Source: Hygrophila difformis
Lineage: Eukaryota > Streptophyta > Magnoliopsida > Lamiales > Acanthaceae
Assembly (NCBI GenBank): GCA_030278955.1
Contig: JAOANR010000002.1
Location: 24,662,057 to 24,726,056, forward strand
Reading direction: 5' to 3'
Length of the DNA stretch: 64,000 nt
Shown here: piece by piece, positions 33,851 through 45,185 of the stretch
Layout of the letters: each line of letters opens with the position of its first letter
Numbering within the stretch: position 1 is the first letter of the stretch
The notes under the pieces: generated by a model
Told to the model about the DNA's origin: nothing
Databases searched by the model: none
What the model saw: the letters and a program-made list of their open reading frames with translations, nothing else
Translations under genes and position numbers: made by a program

Positions 33851-34781
33851 CTTGGGTTAAGTGAGGGGTGTATAGCAAGAGAGATTAAGCAAAACAGGGA
33901 AAAACAATAAAACTCCCTCCGGGTTCCACGCGGTGGCCGCGCGGTATGGGGCTTCAGCGTGCGGCGAGCGTGCGGCTGCCCCTGTTCGAGAAAATAGGGC
34001 TCGCGCTCTGCGCGAGCCACTTCCCCCATTTCCCATTCGAGACCACACCCCCAATTCTCTCTCAATCCGGCGAGTTACCTTCCCGTTTGCTTGATTTCGA
34101 CTTCAATTTCACTCACCAAGGTATGAATCTACTAAACCCACTTACTAATTTCAATTTTTATGCTTTGAATGACTTGATTTGTCAAGAGATTTAGGAATTA
34201 GGGTTTATGTACAAAAATTGGGGGTTTGTTATCTTTAGGCTTGATTTGTGCAAATTAGCAAGTGTACGTGATAATTGTTGTTACTCTTGTTGCCTTACTT
34301 GTATTTATGCCACAATGTGTTTATGTTTTTGGCAAATTCTTGTTGGATTTGAATCCCTAGAAAGGCTATGAAGTTTTTGATGTTTGGTTGTTATTGGGGT
34401 GTGATTATTAGTTCGTTTCCTTGTTGTTTGGTGCTGTAAGGAAATGTTGTGTTGTTATTAGAGTGATTGTTTCATTTTGTGGGCAATCTTTCGTGTGTTG
34501 GTTAGTAACTAAGGTTTTGGTTTATTGCGCACATAACGTGCTCGACGAAATGCCACAAAGGTTTTGGGAATTAGTTTGAGCACATCCTTTGCCCAGATTA
34601 CCGTCCGGTTTGTCTTAGTGAACAGTAGGATTTGATGTTCTTATGGAATACTCAAGTTGGAAATCTTCATGGATGTCCCTTACATATTTCTGCTTGAGTT
34701 TTGTGTGGAATTTAGTCTTATAGTTGGTATTTGATGTTTTGCAGGATGTTGATTTTCTTGTGGGTTGTTTTAGCGTCTCTC
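33851..34781 (+). other. Upstream region and intron of the captured antisense gene in TE-7
   Basis: It begins where pol homology stops. A GC-rich stretch (33935-34020) contains GCGGTGGCCGCGCGG, as in the LTRs. CTCACCAAG-GTATGAATC at 34121 is a good splice donor, and TTTGATGTTTTGCAG at 34730-34744 a good acceptor, giving a 624-base intron in the 5' untranslated part. The A/T-poor exon and T-rich intron look like a real transcription unit. There is no credible CDS in this part. Confidence 0.5.
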
Positions 34782-36064
34782 ATGTGTCCTCCGAGGACCA
34801 GGAGACGAGTTGCTGATGAGGCTGGCCCCAGCCATGCCGCTCCGGCGATGCCTGACTTCGATGAGAGCGAGTCAGAGGAGGACGAGGAGCAGCGGGGCCC
34901 GAGACTCAGGGGTCTCCCTGACGAGGTGCGTCCTCACCGGCACGACAGGTTCCGGTTTAGGACGAGAGCTGCCCAGGACTTCTATTTCGACGAGCTTCGT
35001 CGAAACAGGGCTTATGTCCCTGAGAGAGGCATATATCCTCATCATCTGGGCGATGACAGGGTCAGTGCAGTCTTGGAGTATTTGCAGTGGACCGGTCTTG
35101 CACGTCATCCCGAGGGCGTTGCCTCCGGTTATCTGGCTATGGAGGTTATCGCCAACATTGGCGGTCTCGGGGAGGTGATGACCTATCTCGGGTATAGGTT
35201 CGTGGTCGCTATCTCGACTTCAGTGCTCGGGCGATCAATGTTTATTTTGGCTTGCCTGACGATGGCGCATTCCGCCCACAGCCCGAGGGACGTGTTCTTG
35301 CTCCTGCGTGGGATACCTTATGCACCATAGTGCCTCCTCAGCTCGAGCACGGTCACGAGCTGCGTTTGACGACGATGGACTCCCCTTGGCGAGAGCTTGC
35401 TCAGGTATAGTTAGGGCGCGTCCGGCCAATCACCCGGAGCCACATTGTCCTGGATCACGTCTACGAGACCATTTGCTTTATCGCGCGAGATGGTAGGGTA
35501 AATGTAGGAGCTTGTATCGAGGACAACTTGCGGGGTATGCGGAAAGGACGGGGGAGTAGGGTGATTACCCATGTTCACCTCATCTGTGGATTGTGCGCGG
35601 CGCAGGGGATCCGCACGACACCAGAGACAGATCCGTACGATCTAGTGGCGGGCAGTTGCTACCGTATCCCGACTTACGCTGCCCGGCGTAGCGCCTTACG
35701 TCGTGGGGCTCCCCGTGCTGTACTTCGCCCACAGCCTGATGATGGCGGCTTGATCCTTGTCGTACCACCGGAGCAGCCACCCCCTCCTCCAGTAGTTCCA
35801 CCTCCTGTAGTGGCACCTCAGGGACAGGAGATGGCTCAGATGCTGCAGATGATGCAGGAGATGCGGGTCGGTATGGATGCCGGGTTTGCAGCTGGGCAGG
35901 CTCGTTACGATAACATAGACGCTAGATTGGACTTCTACCAGACCCGTATGGACTCTTTTGCTACGAGGCAGGCTCAGCAGCAGGCCACCATGTCCGACAT
36001 GTATGCCTATGTGCGGCAGATGGATGACTACATGTGTCGGCAGTTCCCGCCTCCCGATCAGTGA
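34782..36064 (+). pseudogene. Plant-transposon-protein-like gene (Athila-associated type), broken, antisense in TE-7
   Basis: The start MCPPRTRRRVADEAGPS at 34782 lies 37 bases after the splice acceptor; an upstream ATG at 34731 lies in the intron. An acidic stretch (DESESEEDEE) is followed by FRTRAAQDFYFDELRRNRAYVPERG, LQWTGLA and AMEVIANI. After a frameshift near 35195 come VRGRYLDFSARAINVYFGLP and WRELAQ, an in-frame stop at 35408, RSHIVLDHVYETICFIARDGRVNVG, VITHVHLICGLCAAQGI, a proline-rich linker and a C-terminal coiled coil (MAQMLQMMQEMRVGM to 36064). The order 'ERG, IANI, VRG-LDFSA-IN, NVG, HLICG' matches the putative plant transposon protein domain found with Athila-type elements. The molecular function of that domain is unknown. 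Codon use is far more GC-rich than its surroundings. Confidence 0.72.
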
Positions 36065-36789
36065 TGTTTTTCCCTTCCCTGTTTGCGTTTCCGTTTAGGT
36101 TCTGCATTAGACGTACTTTGTTTAGTTTCCTCCTTATGAGGACGTTGCTGTTGTCTGGGATTTATGGTTTATATTTTCGTTGTGTTATTGCTTAGTTACG
36201 TGTTTGACATGTGTTAGTAGTTTATTGCTGTTTAGAAACATGGTTCAATTGTTCTGCCTATTTTATGGTTCGAGATGTTCTGGATTTACTGTTACCTTCC
36301 TATCGTATCTACATGTGTGTGGTTGCCTAACAATACTTGCGCCGTTGCTTGACTAAACCGCTTCAAGGAACTTAGATAACTAGTGTGATAAGATATACGG
36401 GGTAGAGTTTAAATAACTATATATATGTTAAATAAATAACTACTTGTAAGGAGATAATTTTATTAAATCAAGAATAGTGTTAATAGGTATCAGTTTGTTG
36501 GGGTTTGTTAGTAGAGGTTGCTTAGTGTACTGGTTGTTGTTGTCGGGGTTGTTCTCTAGATAAATTTTTAAATCGATTTTTTTTTCCAGTAACCTGTTCG
36601 GTTTTTTTTTTTGGGTCTAGGGTTGTATGTTCCCTTCTTGATCATGGTAGTTAAAGAATTAAATAAAATGTATGGAATAAATATAAATAGGTTTGTATTT
36701 TTATTACTCAAGAAATAAATTTTGGGTTACAAGCATTCGAAACGGAAATAGTAATAGTGCATCAGTATTGGTCCCTAAGTCTAGAGTGA
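36065..36789 (+). other. 3' flank of the captured gene and return to the TE-7 leader
   Basis: No gene is seen. T/G-rich sequence without repeats. On the minus strand AATAAA lies at 36710-36715, between the leader ORF and the captured segment; TE-2, TE-6 and TE-9 have the same signal at the equivalent place. Confidence 0.45.
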
Positions 36790-37167
36790 CTAGGCAGGTA
36801 CATCCTCGATGGGATCGTCCTCGTCGCTGGATACGTCAATGGGAATGGGTGTCCCCACCGGGCTCGGGCTCGGACGAAATATGTCAGCCTCTAGGCCCAG
36901 CAGCTCAGCTCCTAAGTGTCTTATTTGCATCATCAGTTCGTTGTCCTTGTTTTGGAGTGTGACCACTTGGGTTTGGAGTTCGGCGACTTGGGCCTTGAGT
37001 TGGGTTATTTCATGATGGTCAGCTTCCCTAAGATGTCTCAAATAGTCCACGTTACTCTCTAGATGCCCCACTCGAGCCTTGAAGTGATTGATATGCTGTT
37101 GGGACTCTAGGTATGCGTTGGTCAGTTTCATCATCAGATTGGTCATGTTCGCGTTTGGTTCGGCCAT
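36790..37167 (-). CDS. Leader coiled-coil protein of TE-7 (intact)
   Basis: 125 codons starting MAEPNANMTNLMMKL. Residues about 8-92 form a continuous heptad pattern (LESQQHINHFKARVGHLESN, LREADHHEITQLKAQVAELQ, VVTLQNKDNELMMQIRHLGA). The tail (93-125) is Ser/Pro then acidic (DVSSDEDDPIEDVPA). It has no membrane segment, signal peptide or zinc motif. It lies between primer site and the gag position, about 360 bases from the LTR. The core LREADHH-I-QL--QV is shared with TE-6 and, in diverged form, TE-9. I do not recognise the family. By position it could be an accessory protein translated from the element RNA; a coiled coil suggests that it forms oligomers or binds Gag. It is the only intact copy here. 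Confidence 0.72.
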   Translation of the reverse strand: MAEPNANMTNLMMKLTNAYLESQQHINHFKARVGHLESNVDYLRHLREADHHEITQLKAQVAELQTQVVTLQNKDNELMMQIRHLGAELLGLEADIFRPSPSPVGTPIPIDVSSDEDDPIEDVPA

Positions 37168-37526
37168 CTAAGGTCAACAAGGTAAGTTAGGGTTAGAACA
37201 TGTGTTAGGCAAGATTAGTTACGCACGAATTTAAATCTATATGCAACATGCAAGTGCAAGTCCCCCTTTTCCCCATTTTGAAAAAAAAAATATAATCTAT
37301 CCATGTATTTTAAAATAAATCTACTTCATGGGTAAGAATAAAGGTTGGGCCTCTATAGTGGGCCAAAAATTTAATATTTCTTTTTGGCTAAGGTTTTTGG
37401 GCAATGTAAATAATAAGCTCTTGGGCTAAAATAATACTTGTAGTCAAAATAAATAATTTTTAAAATAATCCTTGGGTTTTAAAAATAATGGTTTAAAATA
37501 ATAGTAGTAGCTTTAAAAATTTCCGG
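37168..37526 (-). other. TE-7 leader
   Basis: A/T-rich. It has a C-run near 37261-37275 and a weakened CCATG/CATGG inverted repeat (about 37302-37335), degraded relative to the other leaders. GGGCC and GCCCAA scraps are also present. No gene. Confidence 0.6.
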
Positions 37527-37538
37527 GCTCTGATACCA
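37527..37538 (-). promoter_or_regulatory. TE-7 primer binding site (tRNA-iMet)
   Basis: TGGTATCAGAGC on the minus strand, 3 bases from the 5' LTR start at 37542. Confidence 0.93.
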
Positions 37539-37541
37539 ACT

Positions 37542-40331
37542 TGTAACACCCCGGATTTGGTAACCCAGGCTGGGATGTCACCGCCACATCTCCCTAGCAA
37601 GACACGGCTTCCCGAGCTCACTAAGGAAATGCAAGGCTTGTGGGTATGTAAAAGATTTAAAACATTTCAAGATTTAGTCCGGAAATTTATAATACTTAAC
37701 TCAAAATACGATAACAATAATCATCATGCGTGAAATTAAATAGAGTAAATGCAGCGGAAAATAAATCACGGCCAACATGGCCAAATCCTCGGGTTTAACA
37801 GACCCGGTAAAAACAGTACGATGCAGAATTTAAAATGTCCATAATGGTTTCCCCCAAGTGCATATGCAATGCGTCACTCGACATACTCTGTAAAAGAAAG
37901 ATGACAACGGTTTATCAGTATAAAAATATACCGAGTAAGTTAATCCCTAACTAACAATTTAAGGGGTTCCATGTGTTCAAATCCAAAGATTTTACCTTTT
38001 CATGCATTAATTTAAAAATTCATATTTTATTCGCAGCGGAAAACATGATTAATTTATCCAAGACGAAATTGCATAATTTAAAAGATTTAATTTAAAAGCG
38101 GAATTTAAGGAAATAATTTAATGACGTAATTTAAATGTGTAAATTAAAAACATGGTAAATAAGATTTAAGCGTAATTAACACTCACACAAGTCTTTTATA
38201 ATTTATCCCGCAAACTAAGAAGAGGACATCATACCGGGAGATCACTAACGAGGCAATCTCAACATAGGACCACTAACGAGGCAGTCCACAACAATGGGAG
38301 ACCACTAACGAGGCAGTCTCAAAAGATAGTAGGACCACAAACAAGGCGATCCAAAACACAGCGCGCGAGATCACTAACGAGGCAATCTCAGATAGTAAAG
38401 AGACCACTAACGAGGCAGTCTCAAAGATAATGATTAGCATGAAGATCGGCTCAGCCTAGTGCACGAGATTTTTCGAAAGTTCGTATTTCAAGTGATCAAA
38501 AGATTCGATATCGTGTTTCATAGTTCGAGTTTTCTCTAGTTCGAAAAATCCGATTTGACGCAGTTTGCGCCTTTCTTAATTAAAAATTCATTTTTACACC
38601 AAAAATTCTGAAATTTACACAGTAGCTCAAAAACACACACACGAACAACTTTCATGTTTTAAGTTTTTAGAAACAAGGTTTCGAAGTGAGTCAAAATTTG
38701 AGTTCTTTACAAAAGATAATTTCTGTCTCAAAAACTGATTTCGTCACAGGTTCGTGCGACGCCGATTAAAAATTCATTTCAAGGCCAATTGATCCGAAAT
38801 TTTTACAGGAGATACACAACACATTAATGAACAACTTTTATGTTTTAAGAAATTAGAAATAATGAATTTAAGGTGTTCAAAAATCGACCACAACACGCTG
38901 TACACGCACGGACTCAAAAGATCGCTTAAAACAGATTCTGAAATTCGGCCGTTTGACATATCAAATGAACTCCAAAATCCATGAAATCTTATATGCATAG
39001 TCTAGACACATTTATCTACAACTTTTGTTAGAAATACAAAGTTAAATCATTCTAAAAACGGGTGAAAAACATGCATCAAGTTGAGTAATGAAATCTGTCA
39101 ACAGTTTCAAATGTTCGGTTTGTCACATAAAGTTTACGGCGAGTTTTGGGATAGAAAATCTTAATGTCAATGGCTGAAATTTGGACAAAAGATAGATTAA
39201 AGTCTTAGAAACAAAATCTATGTTGAAAAGTTTTCGGATTAAATTCCCGAAGGTCGAGTTTTAGGCGAGTTTTTGAAATTGGACGAAAATAGGGTTTTTT
39301 TGAAAATTGATTTTTGTTACGAGTATAGATCTCGAGTTTTAAACAACAATAAACCACAAAAATTTGTGAGTAAGGTCTTAACTTACTTAGTTAGAGTTTT
39401 GAGTCGCTGGAAAGGGTTTCCGGGCGTCCTAGGGTTGCGACGAATGGCCAACTTCTCCGATCGCTTTTTGTTCGTTTTCCGACGTGAAATCGTAGCAAAG
39501 GAAAAGGGTTAGATTTCGAGTTTGTTAAAGCTTATGGCGATTCAAACACTGTAATACTACTTACCAAGGTTCTAGAGGGTAGGGCTTCGTCCCGTTTGCC
39601 TTGTCGTCGCCGGAATACTCGCTGGAAAGTGAGTTCGGAGGGGTTTTGACTTGGAGAGGAAGATTGGAAGTGTTTAGGGTTAGGTTTTCTGAGAATATGG
39701 GGAAGGGGGCGCCCAAGGCTGATATTATGGCTTCCGCCAATGCCTTGATCCGCTTGCCCTTGATGGGGGACGGATTTTTGGCAAGAAAATCGCCATAGAA
39801 GGAAAGTTTACACCTTCTGCACCTCTGGCGCGCTGGTGACACGCACCTACTGTTTTGACCGTGCGGAGCACGCATGGCCTGGCCTGGTGTCGCGACGCCT
39901 CCATCCGCGCGGTGGCCGCGCGGCGGCGCGCGGCGGGCGCGGGCCGGCCGGACCGGCCGGTTCGGCGGTTCGCTTGCTCCGTCGGGTCTTCCCTTGCTTT
40001 CCTCTATCGGTTTTCTACCCTCTACGTTTTAGCTCGACTCCTCGGGTCGTCTCCGGTTCGGAATCTTCACCTTAAACTTGTTACGAGTTCGGCTTATCGC
40101 TCGTAACATTTCCGTGGCCTAAGTAGTCTAGTTATATTAGTTCCAACGCCTCCTATCGTCCTTGCGATCGATCTCGTGATTTATCTTATGATTTAATTTG
40201 TGATTTATTTTGTGATTTATTTTGTGACTGAACTTAGAAATTAGTTCCAAGCTGCCTACGTACCCTGTGAAGGGATCAAGTCATGACGTAGTTCAAAACA
40301 ATTTGAATTTGTTTTTTTCTCGGGTGTTACA
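37542..40331 (-). repeat. TE-7 5' LTR
   Basis: 2790 bp, near-identical to 30551-33342. The hairpin array is at 38238-38422 and the GC-rich block near 39830-39970. ORFs such as 39836-40075 recur in both LTRs only because the LTRs are copies. Confidence 0.95.
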
Positions 40332-40336
40332 TTAAA

Positions 40337-41979
40337 ACACGTAACCTAAAAGCTTAATCGAAACTTTCAAAATCTGTCAACATATGATTTTTACCGGCGC
40401 AACAGTTTTGTCTAATTTTTCCAAACCCTTAAAAGTCTTCAAACGGAAAAACTTAAAACACGAAAAACGTTCCTAAGGCTTAGAACTATCTCCTGTAAAA
40501 TTTTCAGAATTGTTCATGATGATTTGATATATGAAATCCACCTGACACCGAACTGCTTGAAATTGGATCTTGAATTTCTTGACAGAACTTAGGTCCGATC
40601 TTGATGACGTTTTTGACATTAGTTATAAGCCGATTTAGATCTTTAGCCGAACATGAAAGTTGTAGACAAATGTCTTAAGAAGGTCTCTGTAAAATTTCAT
40701 TAAGTTTGGAGTTGATTTGCTATGGTAGATCTTGATAATCTTGAACTGCTGTACACGAAATTCGGACAGATTAATGATATGACGAAAATTGATGTTTTTG
40801 ACCTGTTTCGGTATCTCGGATTGAAAACGTTAAAACATGAAAGTTGTTCATCTCGATGTTTCCGAGTCAATGGTAAAGTTTCAGAATTTTGGAATTAAAC
40901 TCGATTTTTAATGAATTTTGAAGTAAAATGTGGTTGACCAAGTCAAATCTTGAAATCTTGTTGAAACGGTGAAACTAGCCTTTAAGGTTTAAACGAGTAG
41001 AAGACTCTTTGAAATAAATACATGAAATCTGAAATTTAGGAAATCCTCTTTACAAACTTGATCTTTAAAATTAGGGGGTGAGTGCTCTGCAGGGTGCCCT
41101 CCTAACGATTCACTTCGTGCCTTTATGGACGATGGTGACCCGCGCGAAATTTTTGAGATATGTTGCCAAAACGGCATGAGATATATGGCCTACACTCTCG
41201 TGAATATCCACATGGGTTTCCCGAGGCTCCGGAGTGGTACTGGGTATGGCAGATTCGGCTGCGGCCGCCGGTTTCCGGCTAAACTTGTTGATATCGCGAT
41301 GTAATCGTGAAACACTTGAAATACTAAATCTTGGGTGTAATGGGGATAGTTAAATGTTTAATTATTGTCCTTTTAAATTATTAAATGCTTTATTTGAATT
41401 AATTATGGCTTTTATTTAAATTATGCTAAGTGTACTATTGGTTAGTGCCATGATTTAAATAGAATTGATTATATTATTAAATTAAATTATTTATGATTAT
41501 CATCATGCTTTTATGTAATTATTAAATTAATGGCTTTTAAACCCTACGATCATGCATGTGTTAACTTACTCAGCAAGTTGTGCTGACCAAACCATTTATT
41601 TTCTTTTTCCCTTACAGAGTATGTGGAACAAACATGAGCACGTTCATGCATGGGGTAAACTATATTTTTTTGCAACCTTTATTATTAAATTCTTGCATTA
41701 GACTATAAGAATAAACGGGCCTGTTTAACCCGTGTTTTGACCATGTCGGTCTTATTTACATTTCCGCTGCAATATTATACTTAAATACTATTTCTGCTGC
41801 ATTATGATATTATTATTTTCGAGACTATATTGTATGGGTTGTTTGCAAATGTTTTAAATATTTTTAATTACAGAAATACCTAGCCTTGCATCTTTTTAGT
41901 ATGCCGGAGAAACCGTGTCTTACTAGGGAAGTGTGGCGGTGACATCCCGACCTCGGTGACCAAAAACCGGGGTGTTACA
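40337..41979 (+). repeat. LTR shared by TE-5 and TE-6, second part
   Basis: It matches 51025-52673 of the 3' LTR. It contains a single GGTGAGTGCTC/GGGTGCCC block (about 41075-41105) and the GCCGG-TTT-CCGGC hairpin (41267-41279). It ends CCGGGGTGTTACA. Confidence 0.94.
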
Positions 41980-41982
41980 TGT

Positions 41983-41994
41983 TGGTATCAGAGC
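41983..41994 (+). promoter_or_regulatory. TE-6 primer binding site (tRNA-iMet)
   Basis: TGGTATCAGAGC, 3 bases after the LTR. Confidence 0.93.
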
Positions 41995-42293
41995 CCGGCT
42001 ATTTTTAAACTATTATTTTTAAACCATTATTATTTTTAAACTACTATTAATATTTTGACTATTATTTTAAATTTTAAAGTATTATTTCCATGGAAAATTT
42101 TATTTTTAAAACCCATGGAAAAATATATATATAGTGCATAAATATTTTTGGGGGGAAATCATCATTTGCATTTGCATATTGCATCTCTTTTATGTAGAGA
42201 AATTAGAATCTTGGCGAATTTTAACTTAGAATCTTGGTGAAGTTTAACCTAGAATCTTGGCGAATATTAACTTAGATCTTTTGCTTGCGCTAG
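41995..42293 (+). other. TE-6 leader with hairpin and 23-bp repeats
   Basis: A hairpin with two inverted CCATGG cores (42085-42122) is followed by a G-run and TTTGCATTTGCATATTGCAT. Three tandem 23-bp units (42203-42225, 42226-42248, 42249-42271; TTAGAATCTTGGCGAATTTT-like) lie just before the leader ORF. Confidence 0.8.
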
Positions 42294-42530
42294 ATGGCTA
42301 GTCAAGATATGATGCACTTGATGATCAAAATGATGAACGTTCACCTTGACTCCCAACAAACCATAGAACAAATGAAACATCGTATGGCTCAATTGGAGGC
42401 AAATCTGCACCATATGGGCAACTTGAGAGAGGCGGATCACCACCGCATAAACCAACTCGAACGCCAAGTCCAAACCCTCACTACGCAAAACCTAATACTG
42501 AAGGAACACATCGATGCTCATGGACATGAC
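42294..42530 (+). CDS. Leader coiled-coil protein of TE-6 (cut by solo LTR TE-8)
   Basis: It starts MASQDMMHLMIKMMNVHLDS and keeps a heptad pattern (IEQMKHRMAQLEANL, LREADHHRINQLERQVQTL) for 79 codons. TE-8 begins at 42531 inside the frame. After TE-8 no acidic tail like those of TE-1, TE-7 and TE-9 can be found, so the 3' end was already altered or lost. The match with TE-7 (LREADHH, QL, QV) and the location between primer site and gag show a shared ancestral gene. Function unknown. Confidence 0.7.
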
Positions 42531-45185
42531 TGTAATACCCGAGAATTTTCCAACATAAAATAAATACAATAAATAAATAAATAAATATAATAAACATGAT
42601 AAAGGGATAAAGAATCATAAAAGATGAGAAGTGAAATTTAAATTAAAGAGGAATCAAAGTTCCGAAAGCCCGGGACTCCGAGGGCTATTTAATTGAATAA
42701 ATGGTTACACGGGGACCCGACATCGATGGACTCAATAACTCGAGTCCAAACATAAATTTAGGTCCGAATAAAATTAAGATAGGAAATCGGAGCCCGAAGA
42801 TACCCCGGAAATCCGAATCCGGGAACGTAGAGGGATAGAAGCCCGAAAGAGAGGAGGAAACGCCCGACGGATCGCACGACCCGGCCCAGACCGAAGTCCA
42901 TGCCAGGATGGCGCGGTCGCCGCGCGCTCCAAAGGAGAAGACGCGCCAAGGGCGCGCCGGCAGGGCAGTTGCGGCGTTCCGCGATTTTCTCGCCCGATTC
43001 CGGATTTTTCGACTTTCGGTTGAACATCTCTCGACTCAAGACCCTTAGGGTCAGATTTTGGACGCCCTAGGTCTTAAATATTTATAAATAAACCCCCTCG
43101 AAAGCCCCGAATACTTTTCAAAAACCCTACAACTCTCTACACGTTCAAAAAACCTAATCCCGGAGTCGTCGGAGGCACGAAGGCACTCAAAGACTGTATC
43201 TTGGACGAATTTCGGAGACCCCCGTCGCTGTGGTAAGCCTTGATCCATTCTTTTCCATATGTGATTCGAAAACGAATCCTAAATTCGATCTTTTTCTATT
43301 CTAAACCCCCGATCTGAATCGAGAGCGAAGAACCCGACAAACGGAGAGGATAAACGGAGGACGGGAAGCCACGCGTCCGAATCGACGATCACAGACGCTC
43401 AACAATCTGTAAGTTAACGCTTACTTTGGTTTTGGGTTGTTAAAAGATTCGAACATATAGATCTAATGGAACCCTACCTAAAATCTGTCTACACCGGCGC
43501 AGCGCTTTTATTGAATTTATTCGGACCCCTTAAAACGTTCAAACGAGAAAACTTAAAACACGAAAAACATTCCTAAGTCACTGATCTAGCTCTTGTAAAA
43601 ATTTCATCATTTTTCATCGTGTTTCGATATCCGAAAACGATCGTAAACAAGCCTGCTTTAGATTTAGATCTTGAAACAGTGATAGATTCTTTATTCGAAC
43701 TTGTTGGTGATTTCTACCTTAGATCTAGACCGATCTAGGCTTGGCGATGAACATAAGAGTTGTAGATCTATACGTTATGAATACCTCTGTAAAATTTCAG
43801 AATTTTTCGTGATGATTTGATATATGAAATCCACCCCAAACCGAACTGGTTTAAAATCGGATCTTGAAAACTGGACAGAACATAGATTCGAACTTGTTGA
43901 CGTTTTTGACTAGAGTTCTAGGCCGAACTAGATCTTTAGCCGAACATGAAAGTTGTAGATAATTATCTTAAGATGATCTCTGTAAAATTTCATCAAATTT
44001 AGAGTTCATTTGCTATGGTAGATCTCAAAACTTTTAAACTGCTGTGTGAAAACGCAGACAGATTTTTGATCTGACGAAAATTGACGTTGTTGACCTGTTT
44101 CGGTATCTCGGATTGAAAAAGTTAAAACACGAAAGTTGTAGATCTCTACGTTTTGGAGTCAGTCGTGAAATTTCGGAATTTTTGAAATTAAATCTGATTT
44201 TAGACGAATTTTAGAGTAAACTGTGGTTGACCGAGTCAAATCTTGATATTTTGTGGAAACGGTGAAATTAGCCTTTGAGGTTGAAATGGACAGAAATACT
44301 TTGAAATACGATACACAAAACGAGAAAATTAAAATATTGCGGGTTATGACTAAGCTAGATACTGTCAATGTTCTCTGCGGCTTGGGACATAAGAGCCCAA
44401 GTGTATGTCTAGGTTGACGTAAGAGCCCTAGCGAAACACTGATCGTATGGCTAGCGGACGGATTAACTCTAATTAAAAGATCGACCATGATACCTGTGGA
44501 CATAAGAGCCCAGGCGTATGGCTGGCGGACATAAGAACCCTAGCGGTGGTGATCTGTAAAAGAATCGAAACGAGACTTCGATAAGGGAATCCAATTAAGT
44601 CCTTGATAATTTGTGGTTTTAAATTTATGGCAACTTATTAAATTACGTTGCAAGCTATATTGATGATCTTATGAATCCATGTCTTCTAAATTATGCGATT
44701 ACATGAATTGTTTAAATTATGCACATGTTTTCATTAAATTTAATTAAAGGCTTTGAAACCTCATAATCTTGTACGTGTTAACTTACTCAGCACGTAGTGC
44801 TGACCAAAACCATTACTTTCTTTTTCCTACAGAGTATGAAGAATATGCATCATCATATGCATGCATGGGATATTAGGGGAAATATTATCTTCTTTTATTA
44901 TTATAGCCTTAGATATGAATTGCATGGACGGGCCTGTTTAACCCGTGATTAGGCCATGTTGGCCCTATATTTAAATTCCGCTGCATTATACTTATGTAAA
45001 TATTATTTTCCGCTGCAACTTTGATGTATTATTTTTAAATTATATATGAATGGGCTGTTTGAATATTTTAAATTCTGAAAAACCATAGCCTTGCATCTCT
45101 TTAGTAAGCTCGGAGAAACCGTGTCTTGCTAGGGAGGTGTGGCGGTGACATCCCGACCTGGGTGACCAAAAACCGGGGTGTTACA
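42531..45185 (+). repeat. TE-8: solo LTR inserted in the TE-6 leader
   Basis: 2655 bp, TGTAATACCCGAG to GGGGTGTTACA, with no primer site or polypurine tract at either edge. The flanks are ATGAC (42526-42530) and AGGAC (45186-45190), a target duplication with one mismatch. TATAAATA is at 43083-43090, a GC-rich block at about 42900-42980, and a hairpin array at 44381-44543. A full element was presumably lost by recombination between its LTRs. Confidence 0.85.
44381..44543 (+). other. Four mini-hairpins with constant loop in TE-8
   Basis: Unit 1 (44381-44401): CTTGGG, loop ACATAAGAG, CCCAAG. Unit 2 (44409-44431): CTAGG/CCTAG around a loop with ACGTAAGAG. Unit 3 (44493-44514): CCTG-GG, the same loop ACATAAGAG, CC-CAGG. 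Unit 4 (44522-44543): CTGG-GG, loop ACATAAGAA, CC-CTAG with one G-T pair. Stems vary and still pair; the loop is nearly fixed. It lies about 1.85-2.0 kb into the LTR, the same place as in TE-1, TE-2 and TE-7. Confidence 0.7.

Larger units (their letters stand above)
30551..40331 (-). mobile_element. TE-7: LTR element with antisense captured gene, inserted in the TE-5/TE-6 LTR
   Basis: Near-identical LTRs 30551-33342 and 37542-40331 (2792 and 2790 bp) enclose 4.2 kb. On the minus strand this holds a primer site, a leader, a coiled-coil ORF (intact, 125 codons), a remnant of integrase and chromodomain, and one polypurine module directly at the LTR. On the plus strand, 34.1-36.1 kb, it holds a broken gene of a different element type. 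gag, protease, RT and RNase H are absent, so it is non-autonomous. TTAAA duplication. Confidence 0.93.

Noticed and set aside
35308..35496. Separate small genes at 35308-35496 and 34810-35178
   Set aside because: They are other frames of the broken plant-transposon-protein gene. The motif order is continuous once the frameshift near 35195 is allowed for.
42531..45185. Full retrotransposon at 42.5-45.2 kb
   Set aside because: Only one LTR with TG and CA ends and a near-perfect target duplication, and no primer site or polypurine tract of its own. It is called a solo LTR.
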